Assembly (NCBI GenBank): GCA_007133145.1
Contig: SLNF01000292.1
Coordinates: 1 to 6,197, forward strand
DNA: 6,197 nucleotides
Reading direction: 5' to 3'
From: Nitriliruptorales bacterium
GTDB taxonomy: Bacteria; Actinomycetota; Nitriliruptoria; Euzebyales; Egibacteraceae
The notes beneath the pieces were generated by a model. It was not told the origin of the DNA and searched no databases. It was given only the letters and a program-made list of their open reading frames with translations. Both the position numbers and the translations under genes were made by a program. Below, one piece after another: positions 1 to 5,291 of this stretch. How positions within the stretch are numbered: position 1 is the stretch's first letter; the number at the start of each line of letters is the position of its first letter.

Positions 1-5
1 ATACT
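1..5 (+). promoter_or_regulatory. possible truncated -10 box of tRNA-Ser(GGA)
   Basis: The window opens with ATACT. With a T just outside the window this would read TATACT, a good -10 hexamer, 23 bases before the tRNA 5' end. That spacing fits a tRNA promoter with a short leader. The -35 region lies outside the window, so this rests on five bases only. Confidence 0.25.
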
Positions 6-28
6 GCCGTGCGCGCTCACGCGCCGCT

Positions 29-116
29 GGAGCCGTCGCCTAGTCTGGCCTATGGCGCGGTCTTGGAATGGCCGTGGGGTCTCTGACCCTCGAGAGTTCG
101 AATCTCTCCGGCTCCG
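29..116 (+). tRNA. tRNA-Ser, anticodon GGA
   Basis: This folds as a complete class II tRNA of 88 nt. The acceptor stem is a perfect 7 bp (GGAGCCG at 29-35 with CGGCTCC at 109-115). The anticodon stem CGGTC/GGCCG has one G-U pair and encloses the loop TTGGAAT, which places the anticodon GGA at 65-67 (reads UCC and UCU). The long variable arm (75-91), characteristic of serine tRNAs, contains a small hairpin (GGGT/ACCC). The T arm GAGAG-TTCGAAT-CTCTC (92-108) is perfect. The discriminator base at 116 is G, as usual for serine. The CCA end is not encoded (CTCC follows), so it would be added after transcription. Confidence 0.96.
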
Positions 117-428
117 CTCCCGGACACGAGACCCCCCGCTCGTCGCCCCCGCCACCACGCACAGGCCGGCGGTGAGCCCGCACCCCCACCCGAGTGGCGC
201 GACCGACGGCGTGCTGCGCAGCCCAGCCGCCACAGCGTCTCACGCCGGTCGGGCTCGAGCGGCGGAGCGAGGTCGGGCAGGCGTCGTCGTCGGCGCTGGG
301 CGGGACAGAGACCCCCTCGCTCCTCGACGCGTGGCGCGGCTCTCGACCGCCCGCTACGTTCGCCCGGTCAGGCAGGCCCTGACGCGCCCACTCCCCCGAC
401 GGCGCACCGCTGACGCGAGGAGGCCACC
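117..428. other. 312-base intergenic stretch without a supported gene
   Basis: Reading frames across this stretch on both strands are arginine/proline-rich translations of GC-rich DNA. Several run through the tRNA gene or into the dehydrogenase, and none has a good ribosome binding site plus recognisable protein content. A weak hairpin, ACGAG (126-130) with CTCGT (139-143), lies just after the tRNA but has no T-run. The right part holds the leader of the dehydrogenase gene, described separately. Nothing else is recognisable. Confidence 0.6.
355..383 (+). promoter_or_regulatory. possible -10 box and inverted repeat before the alcohol dehydrogenase
   Basis: A TACGTT hexamer (355-360) fits the loose actinobacterial -10 pattern TANNNT. 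It is followed by a perfect 6-bp inverted repeat, GTCAGG (367-372) and CCTGAC (378-383), with a 5-base loop. The repeat would sit at about the transcription start, 45 bases before the GTG start codon, where an operator or leader hairpin could act. No convincing -35 box was found. A 6-bp repeat in DNA this GC-rich can occur by chance. Confidence 0.25.
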
Positions 429-1583
429 GTGGAGTTCGCCTTCGCCACCGCCACGAGGATCGTCTTCGGCCCCGGCAGCATCGACACCCTCGCCGCGGCT
501 GCGCCCACCCTCGGCGCGCGGGCGCTGCTCGTGACCGGGGCGAGTCCCGAGCGCGCCGAGCCGGCCGCCCGGGCGCTCGAGGCCGCCGGCGTGGCCGCGA
601 GGCGCTACCCCGTTGCGGGCGAGCCGACCGTCGAGGACCTCCAGGGTGGGCTCGTCGCCGCCCGCGAGCACGGCGCCGACGTCGTCGTCGCGATGGGAGG
701 CGGCAGCGCGATCGACACCGGCAAGGCGATCGCCGCGCTCCTTCCCGCGCCTGGACCGCTCCTGCGCTACCTCGAGGTCATCGGCGAGGCCCGGCCGCTC
801 GAGGCCGCCCCGCTGCCGTTCGTCGCCGTGCCGACGACGGCGGGCACGGGTGCGGAGGTGACGAAGAACGCCGTGCTCGCCTCACCCGAGCACGGGGTGA
901 AGGTGAGCCTGCGCGACGAGCGCATGCTGCCCGACCTCGCCATCGTCGACCCCGAGCTCACTGCCGGCATGCCGCCGTCGGTCACCGCGTCGACGGGCCT
1001 CGACGCCCTCACACAGGTCATCGAGCCGTTCGTGAGCCACCGCGCGAACCCGCTCACCGACGCGCTCTGCCGCGACGCGATCGCCCGCGGGGCACGGGCG
1101 CTTCCGCGAGCGCACGCCGACGGCGCCGACACCGGGGCACGCCAGGACATGGCGCTCGTGAGCCTGTTCGGCGGGCTTGCGCTCGCCAACGCCGGACTCG
1201 GCGCCGTCCACGGCTTCGCGGGCCCGCTCGGCGGCGCGATCGGGGCGCCGCACGGGGTGATCTGCGGGCGGCTGCTGCCCTTCGTCGTCGAGACCAACGT
1301 CGCGGCACTGAGCCGCCGCGACCCGGAGCATCCCGCGCTCGCGCGGTACGCCGAGGTCGCGCGGCTGCTCACCGGTGATCCCGGCGCCTCGGTCGACGAC
1401 GGCGTCGCGTGGCTCGCCGACCTCGGTCGCACCCTCGACGTGCCCGGCCTCGGGGCCTACGGGCTCGAGGAGGCCGACACCGCCTCGCACGTCGCCGCGG
1501 CGCAGCGGGCGAGCTCGATGCGCGGCAACCCCGTCGAGCTCACCGACGGCGAGCTCGCCGACCTCCTGCGACGCGCGGCCTGA
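429..1583 (+). CDS. iron-type (group III) alcohol dehydrogenase family protein
   Basis: This is a 384-residue soluble NAD(P)-dependent oxidoreductase of the iron-containing alcohol dehydrogenase / maleylacetate reductase superfamily, at the family's usual length. The N-terminal half is the nucleotide-binding domain, with FGPGS (13-17), the diagnostic GGGSAIDTGK (90-99) and PTTAGTGAEVT (135-145). The C-terminal helical domain carries the metal region, LDALTQVIEPF (191-201) and VHGFAGPLGGAIGAPHG (260-276). Compared with E. coli FucO, the metal ligands Asp196, His263 and His277 match D192, H261 and H275. The His200 position is Q196 and the active-site His267 is G265. The GTG start at 429 is supported by GAGGAGG at 417-423, five bases upstream. 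The family converts alcohols and aldehydes or ketones. The substrate cannot be told from the sequence, and no catabolic neighbours point to maleylacetate. The Gln substitution may mark a subfamily rather than a defect, because the rest of the protein is intact. Confidence 0.9.
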   Translation: MEFAFATATRIVFGPGSIDTLAAAAPTLGARALLVTGASPERAEPAARALEAAGVAARRYPVAGEPTVEDLQGGLVAAREHGADVVVAMGGGSAIDTGKAIAALLPAPGPLLRYLEVIGEARPLEAAPLPFVAVPTTAGTGAEVTKNAVLASPEHGVKVSLRDERMLPDLAIVDPELTAGMPPSVTASTGLDALTQVIEPFVSHRANPLTDALCRDAIARGARALPRAHADGADTGARQDMALVSLFGGLALANAGLGAVHGFAGPLGGAIGAPHGVICGRLLPFVVETNVAALSRRDPEHPALARYAEVARLLTGDPGASVDDGVAWLADLGRTLDVPGLGAYGLEEADTASHVAAAQRASSMRGNPVELTDGELADLLRRAA

Positions 1584-1596
1584 ACAGCGCGCCGCA

Positions 1597-1617
1597 CCGG
1601 GGTCGTCCGAGCCCCGG
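1597..1617. terminator. hairpin between convergent gene ends, possible bidirectional terminator
   Basis: CCGGGG (1597-1602) and CCCCGG (1612-1617) form a perfect 6-bp stem, with a possible extra wobble pair inside, around a loop of about nine bases. The hairpin sits in the 36-base gap between the stop codons of the dehydrogenase (+) and the DUF4190-like protein (-), where a shared terminator would be expected. No T-run follows on either strand. Such T-less hairpins are common in high-GC actinobacteria, but their function as terminators is uncertain. Confidence 0.4.
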
Positions 1618-1619
1618 GC

Positions 1620-1928
1620 TCATTGGCCGAGGAAGGCGATCCCGGCGATGAGCCCCACGACGAGGACGAGCACGAGGGGGACGAGCACGACGAGGAGCCC
1701 GACCCAGCCGAGGATGCGGCCGGCACGGGCCATCGATGGCTCGGCCTGGCCCACCGCGGCGGCGCGGTCACGGGCGCCCCCGCCCATGACGATCGCGACG
1801 ATCGAGCCGATGAGCGGCAGGACGGTGAGCCCGAGGACGCCCCAGACGAGGGCGCCGACGGTGCCGGGCGGGTCGCCCTGGGGCGGGGGCGGTGGCGTCC
1901 CGGCAGCGCCGGAGGTGTCGTAGGCCAT
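1620..1928 (-). CDS. small two-helix membrane protein, DUF4190-like
   Basis: This is a 102-residue protein with a short cytoplasm-type leader rich in proline and glycine (TPPPPPQGDPPG, 11-22). It has two hydrophobic segments at about 23-49 and 70-99. Between them lies a short polar loop, GGGARDRAAAVGQAEPSMAR. The arrangement (G-L-GLT-LP-IGSI-AIVMG, then charged loop, then A--GRILGW-GLL) is the pattern of DUF4190 membrane proteins, common in actinobacteria and of unknown function. The ATG at 1928 is chosen over one 30 bases upstream because AGGGAGGA (1938-1945 on the minus strand) is a strong ribosome binding site nine bases before it. The upstream ten residues, MRSHKGGRPL, would place that binding site inside the coding region. 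It is divergent from ctaA and convergent with the dehydrogenase. The family call is by pattern, and no biochemical role can be given. Confidence 0.8.
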   Translation of the reverse strand: MAYDTSGAAGTPPPPPQGDPPGTVGALVWGVLGLTVLPLIGSIVAIVMGGGARDRAAAVGQAEPSMARAGRILGWVGLLVVLVPLVLVLVVGLIAGIAFLGQ

Positions 1929-2073
1929 GAGAGGACGTCCTCCCTTGTGGGATCGCACGGCATGCCTTGCGAGCCCTCATCATCACAGCCAGCGCAACCC
2001 TGCGCCACGGGGCACCGACATCGGCGACGGGCTACCGTAGGGGCGCCCGCACGCCCGCTCCGCGAGGTCGTCG
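1929..2073. promoter_or_regulatory. divergent control region between the DUF4190-like gene and ctaA
   Basis: Both flanking genes point outward, so this 145-base region must hold both promoters. On the + strand, TACCGT at 2033-2038 (within GCTACCGTAG) fits a TANNNT -10 box about 35 bases before the ctaA start, but no recognisable -35 lies 16-19 bases upstream. The ctaA ribosome binding site is GAGG at 2064-2067. On the minus strand the DUF4190-like gene has its binding site at 1938-1945, but no clear promoter hexamers were found. The individual box assignments are tentative. Confidence 0.4.
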
Positions 2074-3060
2074 ATGCCACGCGTCTCCCTCCGGGCCCTC
2101 GCCTGGACCGCGCTCGTGAGCACCTTCGTGCTCAACCTCCAGGGCACGCTCCTGCGCGCGACCGGCTCGGGTGACGGCTGCGGCACCGACTGGCCCACCT
2201 GCCACGGCGAGGTCGTGCCCGTCGATCCCGAGTTCGCCACGCTCCTCGAGTTCGGCCACCGCCTGCTCACCGTCGCCGTGGGTCTCGTGGGCCTCGCCCT
2301 CCTCGTCGCGGCGATCCGTCGGCGACGCGACCACCCCGGCGTCCTGCCCGCGGTCGCCGTCGCGGCGGTCTTCTTCGTCGCCCAGTCCCTCGTGGGGGCG
2401 TGGACGGTCCTCGCGGGGCTCACCGGGGAGAGCACCGACCCGCTACGGGCCTTCGTCCTGCCCCTGCACCTCGTCAACAGCTTCTCGCAGCTCGGCGCAC
2501 TCACCCTCGCCGTGCTCTACGCCGGGCCGCGGTCGCCGGGGCGTTGGCGGGTGGGCGGCAAGACCGCGACGGCACTCGTGCTCGCCGCCTCGACGGTGGC
2601 GTTCTACGCCCTCGTCTTCACCGGCGGCATCGCGGCGCTCGGGGACCTCTTCGCCCCCGTCGACAGCGTCGCCGAGGGCATCGCGCTCGACTTCTCCCCC
2701 GAGGCGCCCCTCGTCGTGCGGGTGCGCGTCCTCCACCCCTTCCTCGCCGCCGTGCTCGGCGCCGGCCTGCTCGTCGCCGCCGCCACGGTCACCGGGCTGC
2801 GACGCACCCCGGAGGTGACCCGCGCCGGGGCGCACCTCGGCGCGGTCTACCTCGTCCAGCTCGGGGTGGGGACCTGGAACCTCCTCGCGCTCGCTCCCCT
2901 GCCGCTGAGCCTCGCCCACCAGGCCCTCGCGATGGTGGCCTTCGCGCTCTTCGTTCGTCTCGTCGCCGTGGCGCTCGGCACGGCTCGGCGGAGCGGACCC
3001 GAGGGCGCCGTCGACGCCGCAGCGGCCGGGGCGGAGGCCGCCACCCCGCCTACGCGCTGA
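2074..3060 (+). CDS. ctaA: heme A synthase (COX15/CtaA family)
   Basis: This integral membrane protein of 328 residues oxidises the C8 methyl group of heme O to the formyl group of heme A, the cofactor of aa3-type cytochrome c oxidase. It has the eight-helix pattern of the family in two four-helix halves. The first half has LLRATGSGDGC with C36, DWPTC with C43, LEFGHR with E59 and H62, and LPLHLVNSF with H132. The second half has RVLHPFLAAV with H221 and LAHQALAM with H282. These match the four heme-binding histidines (60, 123, 216, 278), Glu57 and the Cys35/Cys42 loop pair of Bacillus subtilis CtaA. Length is close to the usual 300-330, with an alanine-rich tail after about 305. The ATG at 2074 has GAGG six bases upstream and begins directly before the first helix. 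Oxidase genes and the heme O synthase gene ctaB are not in the window, so its partners lie elsewhere. The last 11 bases overlap the end of the gene on the opposite strand. Confidence 0.94.
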   Translation: MPRVSLRALAWTALVSTFVLNLQGTLLRATGSGDGCGTDWPTCHGEVVPVDPEFATLLEFGHRLLTVAVGLVGLALLVAAIRRRRDHPGVLPAVAVAAVFFVAQSLVGAWTVLAGLTGESTDPLRAFVLPLHLVNSFSQLGALTLAVLYAGPRSPGRWRVGGKTATALVLAASTVAFYALVFTGGIAALGDLFAPVDSVAEGIALDFSPEAPLVVRVRVLHPFLAAVLGAGLLVAAATVTGLRRTPEVTRAGAHLGAVYLVQLGVGTWNLLALAPLPLSLAHQALAMVAFALFVRLVAVALGTARRSGPEGAVDAAAAGAEAATPPTR

Positions 3061-3307
3061 GGTCGACGCGTCGCCCCGCATCCTCCACCGGGGCGCCGAT
3101 CGGCGTGACCCAGGCACCGTCGTCCCGGCGCGCCGCGAGCTCGGCCTCGACGATCGCGAGCGCCTCGGGGCCGTCGACCGTGATCTGCGGCTTGCCGCCG
3201 AGGGTCACGACGAGCGTGGATCCACGCCGCCGCGCCGTGTCGAGGTAGCGTTCGGGGTCGGCACCGAGCTCCTCGAGCTCAACGAGGAGCAGGTCCCGGT
3301 TGACCAT
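3050..3307 (-). CDS. small protein of unknown function, 85 residues
   Basis: I do not recognise this protein with confidence. The ATG at 3307 is well supported by AGAGGTGA (3314-3321 on the minus strand), six bases upstream. The stop TAG lies inside the 3' end of ctaA, a convergent overlap of 11 bases. The protein has an acidic amphipathic N-terminal helix region (RDLLLVELEELGADPERYLDTARRRG, 4-29), a short strand-turn-strand unit (STLVVTLGGKPQITVDG, 30-46), a second helix (PEALAIVEAELAARRD, 47-62) and a short loose tail. It has no signal peptide, membrane segment or cysteine. The order helix, GS-LVVT--GKP, strand, helix recalls the Phd/YefM antitoxin layout (helix, VVIT-RG-PVA, helix). That likeness is weak and there is no toxin gene beside it. 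A conserved inverted repeat lies about 65 bases upstream of the start. Confidence 0.75.
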   Translation of the reverse strand: MVNRDLLLVELEELGADPERYLDTARRRGSTLVVTLGGKPQITVDGPEALAIVEAELAARRDDGAWVTPIGAPVEDAGRRVDLSA

Positions 3308-3372
3308 CGCGTGTCACCTCTGCTCGCAGACGCGCTGGGGGAAGGGAGCAGCGTCCCGCGTCGCGCGTAGTG

Positions 3373-3395
3373 TGCCAAGCATCTGACGCTTGGCA
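3373..3395. promoter_or_regulatory. perfect 8-bp inverted repeat upstream of the 85-residue protein
   Basis: TGCCAAGC (3373-3380) and GCTTGGCA (3388-3395) are perfect inverted copies separated by seven bases (ATCTGAC). The repeat lies between the end of the aldo/keto reductase and the start of the small protein, both on the minus strand. Read as DNA it looks like an operator for a dimeric regulator of the small gene, 65 bases before its start. A possible minus-strand TTGCCA at 3391-3396 overlaps one arm, but no good -10 lies at the right distance. Read on the + strand it is a hairpin followed after four bases by TTTTCTT, like a terminator that would stop ctaA read-through. It could also be the terminator of the aldo/keto reductase, though that strand has no T-run. 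Confidence 0.5.
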
Positions 3396-3454
3396 ACCCT
3401 TTTCTTGCCGCCACAGGTGACGGGTGCGCACGAGCGCGCCACGCAGGCGTCGAG

Positions 3455-4480
3455 TCACACCCGCCGGGAGGGCTCCCAGAGGTCGATGCCCCCGTCGACC
3501 GCGTGGACGTCGATCTCGGCGAGCTCCTCGTCGCTGAAAGGCGCGCCGTCGAGCGCGGCGAGCGTGCTCTCGAGCTGGGCGACGTCGCGGGCGCCGACGA
3601 GCGCGGAGGTCACCCGCGGGTCCCGTAGCACCCAGGCCACCGCCATCTGCGCGAGGCTCTGCCCACGTCGCCGGGCGATCGCGCCGAGGGCGCGGACCCG
3701 GGCGAGGTTCTCCTCGCTGAGCATCTCGTCGGTCAGCGACCCGCCCTCGGCCGCCCGGGAGCCCTCGGGGATCCCGTCGAGGTACTTGTCGGTGAGCAGG
3801 CCCTGACCCAATGGGCTGAAGACGATGCTGCCGACGCCGAGCTCGTCGAGGACGTCGAGGAGCTCGCCCTCGATCCAGCGGTTGAGCAGCGAGTAGGAGG
3901 GCTGGTGGATGAGCAAGGGCGTGCCGAGTCCGGCGAGGAGCTCGGCCGCCCGGCGGGTGCGCTCGGGCCCGTAGGACGACACCCCGACGTAGCGCGCCTT
4001 GCCGGCCCGCACCGCGCTGTCGAGGGCGCCCATCGTCTCCTCGAGCGGGGTGTCGGGGTCGGCGCGGTGGGAGTAGAAGACGTCGACGTGGTCGACGCCG
4101 AGCCGGGTGAGGCTCTGGTCGAGGCTTGCGAGGAGGTGCTTGCGCGACCCACGGTCGCCGTAGGGTCCCGGCCACATCCCGTAGCCGGCCTTCGTCGAGA
4201 GCAGGAGCTCATCGCGGTGGCCGCGCAGGTCGGTGGCGAGCAGCCGGCCGACGAGCTCCTCGGCCGCGCCCGGCGGCGGTCCGTAGTTGTTCGCGAGGTC
4301 GAGGTGGGTGATCCCGGCGTCGATGGCGCGGAGCACGACCTGGCGCTGGCCGGCGAAGGGCCGGTCGTGGCCGAAGTTCTGCCACAGCCCCAGGGAGATC
4401 TCGGGCAGGTCGAGCCCGCTGCGACCACAGCGGCGATACGGCATGGCGTCGTAGCGGGCGGGGTCGGGGCGGTAGCGCAT
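3455..4480 (-). CDS. mgrA: aldo/keto reductase, YghZ/L-glyceraldehyde-3-phosphate reductase type
   Basis: This is a 341-residue NADPH-dependent TIM-barrel aldo/keto reductase. It closely resembles E. coli YghZ (Gpr) along its whole length: MPYRRCGRSGL (13-23), SLGLWQNFGH (29-38), THLDLANNYGPPPG (58-71), STKAGYGMWPGPYG (95-108), DVFYSHR (133-139), HQPSYSLLNRW (192-202), SPLGQGLLT (222-230) and a final LWEPS. The catalytic tetrad is complete: D61, Y66, K97, H138. The E. coli enzyme reduces L-glyceraldehyde 3-phosphate and methylglyoxal, a detoxifying role, so the same is inferred here. Channel beta-subunit-like proteins share the fold, but the tetrad and local motifs favour the enzyme. The ATG at 4480 is chosen because it puts 12 residues before MPYRRCG, as in E. 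coli, and has GGGAGG at 4484-4489, although the spacing is only three bases. A GTG at 4504 is an alternative that adds eight residues. It lies downstream of tRNA-Ser(CGA) and tadA on the same strand. Confidence 0.92.
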   Translation of the reverse strand: MRYRPDPARYDAMPYRRCGRSGLDLPEISLGLWQNFGHDRPFAGQRQVVLRAIDAGITHLDLANNYGPPPGAAEELVGRLLATDLRGHRDELLLSTKAGYGMWPGPYGDRGSRKHLLASLDQSLTRLGVDHVDVFYSHRADPDTPLEETMGALDSAVRAGKARYVGVSSYGPERTRRAAELLAGLGTPLLIHQPSYSLLNRWIEGELLDVLDELGVGSIVFSPLGQGLLTDKYLDGIPEGSRAAEGGSLTDEMLSEENLARVRALGAIARRRGQSLAQMAVAWVLRDPRVTSALVGARDVAQLESTLAALDGAPFSDEELAEIDVHAVDGGIDLWEPSRRV

Positions 4481-4552
4481 GGCCCTCCCAGCGGCGACGG
4501 CCACCGCCTCGCGGCAGCGACGGAGCGGGTCCTGCGACGGGGGCGGCGGACG

Positions 4553-4640
4553 TGGTGGAGGTGGGATTCGAACCCACGAGGGGCGAGGCCCCTACCGCAT
4601 TTCGAGTGCGGCGCACTAGGCCGGGCTATGCGACTCCACC
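4553..4640 (-). tRNA. tRNA-Ser, anticodon CGA
   Basis: This folds as a complete class II tRNA of 88 nt on the minus strand. The acceptor stem is a perfect 7 bp (GGTGGAG at 4640-4634 with CTCCACC at 4560-4554). The anticodon stem CCGCA/TGCGG is perfect and encloses the loop CTCGAAA, with anticodon CGA at 4604-4602 (reads UCG). The long variable arm contains AGGGGCCTCGCCCCT. The T arm GTGGG-TTCGAAT-CCCAC is perfect. CCA is not encoded. The discriminator base (4553) is A, unlike the G of the other serine tRNA here. Its first 15 bases are also the last codons and stop of tadA. A leucine assignment, suggested by A73, is excluded because CGA is not a leucine anticodon. Confidence 0.95.
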
Positions 4641-5135
4641 GGGCTCAGGGAGGGTAGCAACGTCGTCGTCGTCTCGCGACCGGGCCCGCTTGGCGCGGAA
4701 GAACCGTCGCAGCAACGCCGCGGAGGCCTCCGCGCCCACCCCACTCGTGACCTCGACGCGGTGGTTGAGCCGCTCGTCGCGGCAGAGGTCGTAGAGCGAC
4801 CCGACCGCGCCGGCCTTGGGGTCGGTCGCGCCGTAGACGAGCGCCGGGAGCCGCGCGAGGACGATCGCCCCGGCGCACATCGCGCAGGGCTCGAGGGTGA
4901 CGTAGAGCGTGCAGCCCTCGAGCCGCCACGACCCCCGCGCGGCGGCGGCCGCACGGATCGCGACGACCTCGGCGTGCGCGGTCGGGTCGGCGTCGACCTC
5001 GCGGCGGTTGCGCCCGGAGGCGAGCACCTGCCCGGCGGCGACGACGACCGCGCCGACGGGGACGTCGCCGGCGGCCTCGGCGGCGCGCGCCTCCTCGAGC
5101 GCCCGGTCCATCCAGAGACGATGGGTGAGCGTCAC
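4626..5135 (-). CDS. tadA: tRNA-specific adenosine deaminase
   Basis: This is a 169-residue zinc enzyme of the cytidine/deoxycytidylate deaminase fold. In bacteria TadA converts A34 to inosine in tRNA-Arg(ACG), which lets one tRNA read CGU, CGC and CGA. The motifs are complete: MDRALEEARAA (9-19), DVPVGAVVV (24-32), N43, the zinc ligand and proton-shuttle motif HAE (H54, E56), and TLEPCAMCAGAI (80-91) with zinc ligands C84 and C87. The core is followed by DPKAGAVGSLYDL (105-117), LNH (123-125) and the C-terminal helix LLRRFFRAKR (141-150). The frame stays open far upstream, but the GTG at 5135 is the likely start. It has GAGGAGGG (5143-5150) seven bases upstream and gives the family's normal length. 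The tail after residue 150 is acidic and variable (RDDDD), and its stop lies inside the tRNA-Ser gene. It is divergent from the photolyase-like gene. Confidence 0.94.
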   Translation of the reverse strand: MTLTHRLWMDRALEEARAAEAAGDVPVGAVVVAAGQVLASGRNRREVDADPTAHAEVVAIRAAAAARGSWRLEGCTLYVTLEPCAMCAGAIVLARLPALVYGATDPKAGAVGSLYDLCRDERLNHRVEVTSGVGAEASAALLRRFFRAKRARSRDDDDVATLPEPGGVA

Positions 5136-5291
5136 GCCGCTGCCCTCCTCACGATCGACGGTGCCCGGCGGCCCCGCTCGCAGCATCGCATCTCGCGGCC
5201 GGCGTCGCCGCGCCTGCGTCATGAGGCCACCGAGGTTCGGTCGGGGGCCACCGCGGGGTACATCCCGTGGCGGCGGAGGCGAGAGGACACG
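5136..5291. promoter_or_regulatory. divergent control region between tadA and the photolyase-like gene
   Basis: On the + strand a weak promoter can be proposed: TTCGGT (5236-5241), 17 bases, then TACATC (5259-5264), about 27 bases before the ATG. The -10 overlaps an imperfect inverted repeat, CCGCGGG (5251-5257) and CCCGTGG (5264-5270), around GTACAT. This forms seven pairs in RNA with one G-U pair and could be an operator. The ribosome binding site GAGAGG lies at 5281-5286. On the minus strand the tadA binding site is at 5143-5150, and no clear tadA promoter was seen. The promoter and operator calls are tentative. Confidence 0.3.

Noticed and set aside
29..116. tRNA-Ser(GGA) as an integration site for a mobile element
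   Set aside because: No repeat of the tRNA 3' end was found downstream in the window, and no integrase gene is present.
52..534. Open frame of 160 codons on + overlapping tRNA-Ser(GGA) and the start of the dehydrogenase
   Set aside because: It runs through the tRNA gene, has an Arg/Pro/Ser-rich composition typical of off-frame GC-rich DNA, and overlaps a well-supported gene start.
2443..3117. Long minus-strand open frame antisense to ctaA
   Set aside because: It is a glutamate/glycine/arginine-rich shadow of the ctaA codons. It crosses the real small gene in another frame and has no family features.
429..4480. A shared aldehyde-metabolism pathway of the iron-type ADH and the aldo/keto reductase
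   Set aside because: They are about 1.9 kb apart, on opposite strands, with unrelated genes between them and no shared regulatory site.
29..4640. Functional module linking the two serine tRNAs with tadA as a serine-inosine system
   Set aside because: Neither tRNA has A at position 34 (the anticodons are GGA and CGA), so neither can be an inosine substrate. Adjacency alone does not support it.
3905..4657. Plus-strand open frame of 250 codons antisense to the aldo/keto reductase
   Set aside because: It is a shadow of a well-recognised enzyme, and it also runs through the tRNA-Ser gene.
4663..4674. GTCGTCGTC-type triplet run inside tadA as a possible microsatellite
   Set aside because: It encodes the acidic DDDD tail in high-GC codon usage, is only about four units long, and similar short runs occur elsewhere in the window.
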